Shown piece by piece: positions 32,146 through 37,541 of a stretch of 37,541 nt of DNA (position 1 is the first letter of the stretch; each line of letters starts with the position of its first letter). The DNA is taken from positions 43,268-80,808 of the forward strand of contig JAHEKF010000004.1 in the NCBI GenBank assembly GCA_024638465.1. The letters run 5' to 3'. The notes beneath the pieces were generated by a model. That model searched no databases. It was not told where the DNA came from and was given only the letters and a program-made list of their open reading frames with translations. Both the position numbers and the translations under genes were made by a program. The stretch comes from Rhodospirillaceae bacterium. Lineage in GTDB: Bacteria > Pseudomonadota > Gammaproteobacteria > Steroidobacterales > Rariloculaceae.

Positions 32146-33438
32146 ATGGAAATTGAAGCACGAAAACTGCCGATCCAGAAACTGGCCGTCGGCATGTATG
32201 TGGCCCAGCTTGACCGCCCATGGCTGGAAACCCCCTTCCTGTTCCAGGGATTCACGATCAAAACGAAGGAAGAGATCGACGAGCTGCGCGAATATTGCAA
32301 GTTCGTCTATGTCGATTCGACTTCGCTTCCTCCTGACGACTCCTCGCCGGATCCCGAGCCCACGGTCGAGGTAGCGATGGAGTCCGTGGACGAGCCATCC
32401 GAGGGAACCGGGTTACTGAGCAAACTCTCCAGTTTTTTCGAGAGCGATGCGTCGGAAGCAGAACCAGGAGAGGGCTATGTCGACTCGGCATCGCTAGCGG
32501 AAGAGCTGCCGCGGGCGAAAGATATTCACACCAGGTCGTCGTCGGTGCTCAAGGACGTAATGAATGTGCTGCGCCGCGGCGGTAAGCTCGATCTCAGCGC
32601 CGTCGAGTCGGCCGTTAGCCCGATGATCGAGAGTGTCCTGCGTAACCAGGACGCGATGATCTGGTTATCGCGCATCAAGACGATCGACGATTATTCCTAC
32701 GGTCATTCCGTTTCGTGCTCTGTCTACGCCATCGCGCTGGGACGGCATCTCGGGCTTCCAACGGAGGATATTAATGTCCTCGGTCTCGGCGCAATGCTCC
32801 TGGATATCGGCAAGACCCAGCTCCCGAAGACGCTATTGTGCAAACCGGACAAGTTGTCAGCCGAAGAAACAGTACTCGCGCGCCAGCATGTCGAGTTCGG
32901 TCTGAAGATTTTGGATCAGACCGCGGGTATCGACGACCGTATCAGGCAGATGGTCCGTTCACATCACGAACGCTACGACGGCAGCGGATATCCGGACGGA
33001 TTGAAGGGCCCCGACATTCCGGTCTATGCGCGTATTGCCGGCATCGTAGACTTCTACGATGCGCTGATTACTCCGAGACCCTATGCACCGCCTGTGTCGG
33101 AGTACGACGCGATGCGCGGATTGCATCAACGCGCCAATTCCGAATTCCAGTCGGAGATGGTGGAGCAATTCGTTCAGTCCGTCGGCATGTTCCCGAACGG
33201 AGCGCTGGTCGAACTGTCGAACGGCGAAGTCGGCGTAGTCATGGAGCAGAACCGTGTGCGCAGACTGCGTCCGAACGTACTCGTCATCCTGGACGCCGAG
33301 AAGCAACCGGTAGCAAAGCCTGTTCAGCGGAACCTGCGGGAACTGCCCGCCGAATTTGGCGAGGAAGGCGCTCTGTGGATTGATCGAGGTCTTGAAAGCG
33401 GTGCATATGACATCGATCCGGCCGAGTACTTTCTCTAG
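32146..33438 (+). CDS. DUF3391/HD-GYP-domain protein with altered HD dyad
   Basis: A 430-aa protein from the ATG at 32146 (MEIEARKLPIQKLAVGMYVA, the DUF3391 start); an upstream ATG at 32065 adds unmatched sequence. DUF3391 covers residues 3-130, HD-GYP about 165-345. Metal and GYP residues are mostly present: H187, H248, H273-H274 (SHHERYDGSGYPDGL), GYP 281-283 and D302. The HD pair itself is Leu219-Asp220 (AMLLDIGK instead of LLHDIGK), so the first metal His is lost. It probably cannot act as a normal cyclic-di-GMP phosphodiesterase, or uses a different site, unless this is a known variant. It is directly followed by the EAL gene. Confidence 0.9.
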   Translation: MEIEARKLPIQKLAVGMYVAQLDRPWLETPFLFQGFTIKTKEEIDELREYCKFVYVDSTSLPPDDSSPDPEPTVEVAMESVDEPSEGTGLLSKLSSFFESDASEAEPGEGYVDSASLAEELPRAKDIHTRSSSVLKDVMNVLRRGGKLDLSAVESAVSPMIESVLRNQDAMIWLSRIKTIDDYSYGHSVSCSVYAIALGRHLGLPTEDINVLGLGAMLLDIGKTQLPKTLLCKPDKLSAEETVLARQHVEFGLKILDQTAGIDDRIRQMVRSHHERYDGSGYPDGLKGPDIPVYARIAGIVDFYDALITPRPYAPPVSEYDAMRGLHQRANSEFQSEMVEQFVQSVGMFPNGALVELSNGEVGVVMEQNRVRRLRPNVLVILDAEKQPVAKPVQRNLRELPAEFGEEGALWIDRGLESGAYDIDPAEYFL

Positions 33439-34761
33439 ATGCCGAAGCTCAATCGAGAAACCGCCGCGACCGGACCAGGCCGACTCAATCGGACGGATCT
33501 CGACACGGTACTCGACACACTCGACGAGGCGATAGCGCAATCGACGCTGTCGGACACGCAACAAACCGTTTGCCTGCTGCTGGTGCAGCTTCGAAATTTC
33601 ACCCGGCTCAACCTGTCACGCGGCTACGAGATCGGGGATGCCGCGGTCACCGAACTGGGAAAGAGACTCGCTGGCCAACTGGGCGATCGCAGCCGAGTCA
33701 TGCGAATCAGTGCAGGCAAGTTCGCCGTAATCCTGTTCGGACTCAAGACCGGAGCCCAAGCCATATTGGCCGCAAGGAAAATCGAGCGCCTCGCAGCCGA
33801 CCGGCTCGAGATGGATGGTGACAAGCTGAGGCTCGACATAGCTCAGGGCATGGCGCTGCAACCGGAGAACGCGAGTTCCGCGGAAGAATTGCTCCAGCGT
33901 GCCGAAATGGCTTTAGCCGCCGCGCGCGACAAGGAAGATTTCTTCGCGACCTACAGCGACGAGATGTCTGAAAAACTTCGGAGTTCGTCCCATGTCGAAT
34001 CGTCTCTGCTCGACGCGCTCGCAGACGGCGGCATTGAGCCCTATTTTCAATCTCAGATCGATCTGCGGACCGGCAACCCCTGTGGAGCCGAGGCACTACT
34101 GAGATGTCGCGACAAATCCGGGGCGTTTCTGAATCCGGAAGCCGTCGTCGACGCCGCGGAACGCAGCGGCAAACTCCTGCAGCTGACGTCCATCATTCTA
34201 AATGTCGCGCTTCGCCACGCGGCGGACTGGCCTCGAGACCGCGGGCAGCAGCGCGTCGCGGTCAATATCAGTGCGCAGAGTCTTAGAGAGCCCGACCTTG
34301 TCGATCTCATCGCGAGTTGTCTCAGCATCTGGGGCACGGACCCGGATGACCTCACGATAGAGGTCACTGAAAACGCTTTGATCGACGAGCCGGAAAAATG
34401 CTTCGACCTTCTGCGGCGAATTCGGGACCTGGGTGTCAGAGTAGCGATCGATGACTTCGGCACCGGCTATTCATCCTACAGCTATTTCAAGGATATCCCG
34501 GCCAACGAACTCAAGATCGACAAGGCCTTCGTGCTCAACCTGACTACCGACCTGTCAAATCAGAAGATCGTACGCTCTGTCATCGCTCTCGCGCACGCGT
34601 TCGATCTCGAGGTCGTAGCCGAGGGAATCGAAGACGAGGAAACTTATGACCTTCTGCGCGAGATGGGCTGCGACACCGGTCAAGGTTACTGGATCGGCAA
34701 ACCGCAAAAAGCCGACGAATTCCTGCATGATCTCGAGGCAGAAAAGAACAAGAGCGGCTAG
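33439..34761 (+). CDS. Degenerate GGDEF plus EAL protein (cyclic-di-GMP phosphodiesterase)
   Basis: A 440-aa protein whose ATG directly follows the HD-GYP stop codon (TAG ATG). Residues about 40-170 form a GGDEF-like domain whose signature is SAGKF (91-95), so it lacks cyclase residues and may bind GTP or simply regulate. The EAL domain (about 185-430) is complete: E218 in EALLR, N276, E308, D338-D339 in DDFGTG, K359 and E395 in AEGIE. So it should hydrolyse cyclic-di-GMP. There is no membrane helix or signal peptide; the pair is cytoplasmic. Confidence 0.92.
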   Translation: MPKLNRETAATGPGRLNRTDLDTVLDTLDEAIAQSTLSDTQQTVCLLLVQLRNFTRLNLSRGYEIGDAAVTELGKRLAGQLGDRSRVMRISAGKFAVILFGLKTGAQAILAARKIERLAADRLEMDGDKLRLDIAQGMALQPENASSAEELLQRAEMALAAARDKEDFFATYSDEMSEKLRSSSHVESSLLDALADGGIEPYFQSQIDLRTGNPCGAEALLRCRDKSGAFLNPEAVVDAAERSGKLLQLTSIILNVALRHAADWPRDRGQQRVAVNISAQSLREPDLVDLIASCLSIWGTDPDDLTIEVTENALIDEPEKCFDLLRRIRDLGVRVAIDDFGTGYSSYSYFKDIPANELKIDKAFVLNLTTDLSNQKIVRSVIALAHAFDLEVVAEGIEDEETYDLLREMGCDTGQGYWIGKPQKADEFLHDLEAEKNKSG

Positions 34762-34855
34762 TCCGGCCGGGCGACCGGATTCAACGCGCTTAAAAGAGAG
34801 TCCAGGGCAGTTCCGGAGAGTTGACGATCCTGACTACGAGTAAACTTGCGCTTGA

Positions 34856-35299
34856 CTACCGTCCGCGCTCACGGCGGAATTCCGCCAAACTGTCTTCCAG
34901 AATTCGCACGCGTTCCTCGTAGCGGCCGTCGCCGCCGCCTATCGCCGTACCGCCAACGAACGAGATGGATTGCCATCCGAGCATGTTGGAGCCGCGATGC
35001 GACGGGTGGCCGCTAATCTCGATTCGATCGCCCGGTTCGAGCTGGTCTTCAGTCCATCCGGTTCGCCGCAACGCGACTGACGCGTCGCCTTCGGCCATCC
35101 AGCTCTCGACCGAGCCGTCTTCGCCTCGCACTTCGAAATAAACCCTCACATGCGGATTGACGAAGCGAAACTCGGTCACGACGCCGGAGAGTTCGACGAG
35201 CTCATCGAGGCGATAATGCGCCGCGAAGTTGTGGTGCGCCGCGGCGGGAGAGCCCAGCACAACCGCGACGAGAATCGCGATGGAAATTTTCGATTTCAT
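34856..35299 (-). CDS. Exported DUF6152-type protein (stand-alone first half)
   Basis: A 147-aa protein with a signal peptide ending ..SPAAA before HHNFAAHYRLDELVELSG, the DUF6152 start, then VVTEFRFVNPHVRVYFEV and LRRTGWTEDQLEPGDRIEISG. It corresponds to the first half of the fused 2318 and 13984 proteins and ends where their DUF6152 part ends. The start has GAGG about ten bases upstream. It follows the 35312 gene by 12 bases, in reverse order relative to the fused proteins. Function unknown. Confidence 0.85.
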   Translation of the reverse strand: MKSKISIAILVAVVLGSPAAAHHNFAAHYRLDELVELSGVVTEFRFVNPHVRVYFEVRGEDGSVESWMAEGDASVALRRTGWTEDQLEPGDRIEISGHPSHRGSNMLGWQSISFVGGTAIGGGDGRYEERVRILEDSLAEFRRERGR

Positions 35300-35311
35300 A
35301 GGACCAGCACC

Positions 35312-36109
35312 TCAGAACTGACCGGAGATGACGACGCAGGGAGAACGATCGAGCTCCACATCCATGGTACGAATTCGCGGACGTCTTATGGTCAGTGGCT
35401 CTCGAAGCATCACGGGATCGTGCAACGTGACCTCGGCATCCAGATTATCGCCGTCGCCGGTGACACGATAGCGTTCCACGCTTCGCACCCGATCACTGTT
35501 GTGGATAGCCAGCTGATCGTCGGCAATATTGGCGCTGACACCGACCGTTTCGACGACGAGCGTGTCGCCCTCGAACCATCCGATGGAATGCCCGGCCAGA
35601 CTGGGTTCAAGTCCATCCGGGTGGCCACGCCCATCCATATAGACCGTACGATCTATCGTCAAATCCTCGCCTCTGATCTCGATTCGATCGTCGAAGATCT
35701 CGAATTCGATCGGATCCGAATGCAGGATCGTTCGAAGCACGCCGAATCGCTCACACTGGATGGCCGGATCATCCGCCAGGTCGAACGCTGCGCCGATAGC
35801 CCGTCCCGCAGCGGTCAGACGTTCGGCGATAACCTCGTTCGTATGCGTCTCGAGAGCGTCGACGATCTCTGACGCGGACATGTGGTCGTTCGCGGGGTCG
35901 TAGAGGATCGACTGCAGATACTCATAGGTCTCGGCGGTACACCGGCAGGACAGCTTCCCGACGATGTCCCAGGCCGGATTCTCCAGCGTATCGAGACTGT
36001 TGGTACTCCAGACTCCGGAAAGACCCACAGGCGACTGGGCGGATGTCAGCTCGGCCACTATGACCAGCACGAGCAGCCCGGCGGATCGGCTTAAGGTGAC
36101 GATATTCAT
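35312..36109 (-). CDS. Exported protein matching the second half of the fused DUF6152 proteins
   Basis: A 265-aa protein with a signal peptide (..AELTSAQ), a start with AGGGGAAA just upstream, and a CRC motif near residue 55. From about residue 115 it reads AIQCERFG.. ..AGHSIGWFEGDTLVVETVGVS.. ..EVTLHDPVMLREPLTI, in step with the second domain of the 13984 protein (VVHCRPG.., MGHSIGRWEDDVLIIDTAG.., WVVNDAEYYSEPL). So the fused architecture exists here as two adjacent genes. It precedes the stand-alone DUF6152 gene. No enzymatic motif is visible. Confidence 0.82.
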   Translation of the reverse strand: MNIVTLSRSAGLLVLVIVAELTSAQSPVGLSGVWSTNSLDTLENPAWDIVGKLSCRCTAETYEYLQSILYDPANDHMSASEIVDALETHTNEVIAERLTAAGRAIGAAFDLADDPAIQCERFGVLRTILHSDPIEFEIFDDRIEIRGEDLTIDRTVYMDGRGHPDGLEPSLAGHSIGWFEGDTLVVETVGVSANIADDQLAIHNSDRVRSVERYRVTGDGDNLDAEVTLHDPVMLREPLTIRRPRIRTMDVELDRSPCVVISGQF

Positions 36110-36149
36110 TGTTTCCCCTGGAATCCCACTCGTGCTTCTCCGGATAGCG

Positions 36150-36383
36150 CTACTGAACGATTCTAACCCTTTCGCCGGCGAACCCCAGCCCGGGCGCCAG
36201 GACGGGGTTTCGGCTGGGGAGGTCGTTCAACCAGATACGCTGCGCGAGCCGCTTCAGCGGACGCGCAAATGCGATGAGTATGGCTCCCGCCGCCTTTGTT
36301 ATTACGACAAGCCGGGTATACAGGCCCTGTGGATGGCCGAAAAGCCCGCGCGCACTCGTTGCGGCTGCCGTCGCGCTATTCAT
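36150..36383 (-). pseudogene. Possible 5' remnant of a POT-type peptide transporter
   Basis: The minus strand opens with GLFGHPQGLYT, the entry motif of proton-dependent peptide transporters (GHPxGLxxLFxTEMWERFSYY). The next residues read TKA in frame; after a one-base shift near 36289 the neighbouring frame gives REPYSSH where WERFSYY is expected. An in-frame PGLGFAGE near the end resembles the GGLGF stretch that follows. Nothing more of the transporter exists before the next gene. The case rests on short stretches, so it is tentative. Confidence 0.35.
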
Positions 36384-36398
36384 TTTTAACGGTCGGCA

Positions 36399-37541
36399 CT
36401 ATTCGGACGATAGTTCGCTGCGCAATGTCGGCCGATCGAACGGAAAGGTTTCGTTCTCGACGCGTGGATCGACGAGCGCATCGCGAAAGAACGCGGCCAG
36501 ATCGTAATCGTCCATACCGTTGATACTGAATGCGTAGACACCGCCATCGGGAATATCGTCTCGACCGGGAAGCGCCAGGCCGTTGTTATAGAACAGCACG
36601 GTCGCCGGCAGCCGGCTGAACTCGCCGGTGTGCATGAAACGCTTGCGCAAAGCGACGTTGCGCAGGCTCGGAACTTTCATTTCGCCGGCGTCCTCCTCGT
36701 CACCCGTGACGTTCTGGCGGCCCTGGTCGTACTCGATCTTTCGCAGACCGATATTGAGATAGTCGTTATTCGTAAACAGCGGTGGCTCATGGCAGTTGAC
36801 GCACTGCAGACGCTGAAACAACTGCCAGCTGTTGACCGACCGCTCGGACATCGCCGAATCGTCGCCGGCCATGTAGCGATCCCAGGGCGTTTGATCTGCA
36901 ACGAGCGTACGCTCGTAGGTCGCAATCGCGAACGCGATCCGTACCGGTGAAATTTCCGGATCGTCAAATGCGTTCCCGAACAATGACGGATAATCCGGAT
37001 TCTCCTCTATCGCAGCAGCGACATCAGGCGGGAGATCCGTCGCAAGACCCAGCGGCTGCGCGCCGGCGAGCTTGCTGATCAGACGGCTCCAGGTACGCCC
37101 GGGGTGCGTCATTTCGACGGGGTTGGTCAGCGGCTGCAGCGACTGACTTTCGAGAGAACCGCCGCTCGCGATGACAATCTCGCCGCTCAACGGGTCGACG
37201 AACGCGGATCCGGCCCTTCCGTCCCAGAACTGCGCATCGGCCCAGAGTGCGCCGAAGTACGACGGCGCGATTCGGTCCGTTACCTGTGGCTCGCGGCCGA
37301 ATTGCGGATGCTCGACCGGCGCGCCCGCTTCGTTCATCGCAACGACGCCCGGCGAACCCCAGATGTCGTCAATCGTTCTCTCGTCGACACCTCTGAATCT
37401 GCCGACCCGCGGATCTCCGCCGCCGGCGGCCGGCCGATGGCAGGTGCCGCAAGCCACGGTGTCATTACTGGAAAGCTGCTCGTCCCAGAACAGGATCTTG
37501 CCGAGCACGCGCTTGGCTTCGGTGATCGGATTCTCGGGCGG
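36399..37541 (-). CDS. Di-haem cytochrome c peroxidase/MauG family protein (5' end outside window)
   Basis: The frame is open to the window edge: PPENPITEAKRVLGKILFWD continues past the first internal start (GTG 37508), matching the typical NPxTxxKxxLGxxLFxD opening of the family, so the true N-terminus, including any signal peptide, lies beyond 37541. Two haem sites are visible: CGTCH (about 37451-37437) and CVNCH in the second domain. Later motifs are MKVPSLRNVALRKRFMHTG, with the second-domain ligand region, and LVADQTPWDRYMAGD. Such enzymes reduce peroxide or carry out MauG-like oxidations in the periplasm. Partner unknown. Confidence 0.9.
   Translation of the reverse strand, partial: PPENPITEAKRVLGKILFWDEQLSSNDTVACGTCHRPAAGGGDPRVGRFRGVDERTIDDIWGSPGVVAMNEAGAPVEHPQFGREPQVTDRIAPSYFGALWADAQFWDGRAGSAFVDPLSGEIVIASGGSLESQSLQPLTNPVEMTHPGRTWSRLISKLAGAQPLGLATDLPPDVAAAIEENPDYPSLFGNAFDDPEISPVRIAFAIATYERTLVADQTPWDRYMAGDDSAMSERSVNSWQLFQRLQCVNCHEPPLFTNNDYLNIGLRKIEYDQGRQNVTGDEEDAGEMKVPSLRNVALRKRFMHTGEFSRLPATVLFYNNGLALPGRDDIPDGGVYAFSINGMDDYDLAAFFRDALVDPRVENETFPFDRPTLRSELSSE

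Overview
The window reads as a chromosomal segment of a GC-rich, aerobic, Gram-negative bacterium, most likely a gammaproteobacterium of the marine or soil-associated, hard-to-cultivate kind (Woeseiales or Steroidobacterales-like is an inference, not shown). The evidence is a cbb3-type terminal oxidase, a TonB-dependent BtuB receptor, YnbA/YnbB-type lipid enzymes, and several copies of the exported DUF6152-type protein. Coding density is high. I see no rRNA, tRNA, CRISPR array, integrase or insertion sequence, so this is not an obvious mobile island.

Layout. 1-3.3 kb (minus): a PQQ-type sugar dehydrogenase, a frame-disrupted small exported protein, an exported protein of unknown function and a DUF6152 protein. 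3.5-4.4 kb (plus): two small DUF6644-like membrane proteins, divergent from the DUF6152 gene across an 8-bp inverted repeat. 4.5-6.9 kb (minus): a secreted caspase-like protease with Cys-containing repeats, PPC domains and an EF-hand. 7.0-13.6 kb: a probable copper/metal module, with HupE/UreJ-type permease and parvulin (minus) facing an exported protein, a membrane-anchored multicopper oxidase, a membrane-anchored cupredoxin and a Tat-exported LVIVD-repeat protein (plus). 13.6-15.3 kb: a decayed DUF6152-family remnant, an intact paralogue, and an orphan two-helix membrane domain. 15.4-16.9 kb: a phospholipase D-family lipoprotein.

16.9-22.5 kb (minus) is a cobalamin regulon. A sigma70-like promoter leads into a cobalamin riboswitch, a possible small leader ORF, btuB, a DUF6580 membrane protein, a BtuF-like binding protein that appears to start with ATC, and an asnB-type amidotransferase only 3 nt behind btuF. 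22.5-26.8 kb (minus) is a lipid operon (ynbA-like, plsC-like, ynbB/cdsA-like) behind an S9 peptidase. 26.9-30.6 kb (minus) is ccoNOQP with a YIP1-family gene directly upstream. 30.7-31.9 kb holds a sulfatase-tail-like fragment and an exported cyclase-family hydrolase. 32.1-34.8 kb (plus) is a two-gene cyclic-di-GMP operon: an HD-GYP protein that has lost the His of its HD dyad and an EAL protein with a dead GGDEF. 34.9-36.1 kb (minus) carries the DUF6152 architecture split over two genes. The right edge holds a possible peptide-transporter remnant and a partial di-haem cytochrome c peroxidase.

The best candidates for undescribed biology are the copper/HupE/parvulin/LVIVD cluster, the riboswitch operon that includes asnB and a leader ORF, the caspase-like protein, and the fused/split/decayed DUF6152-family series.
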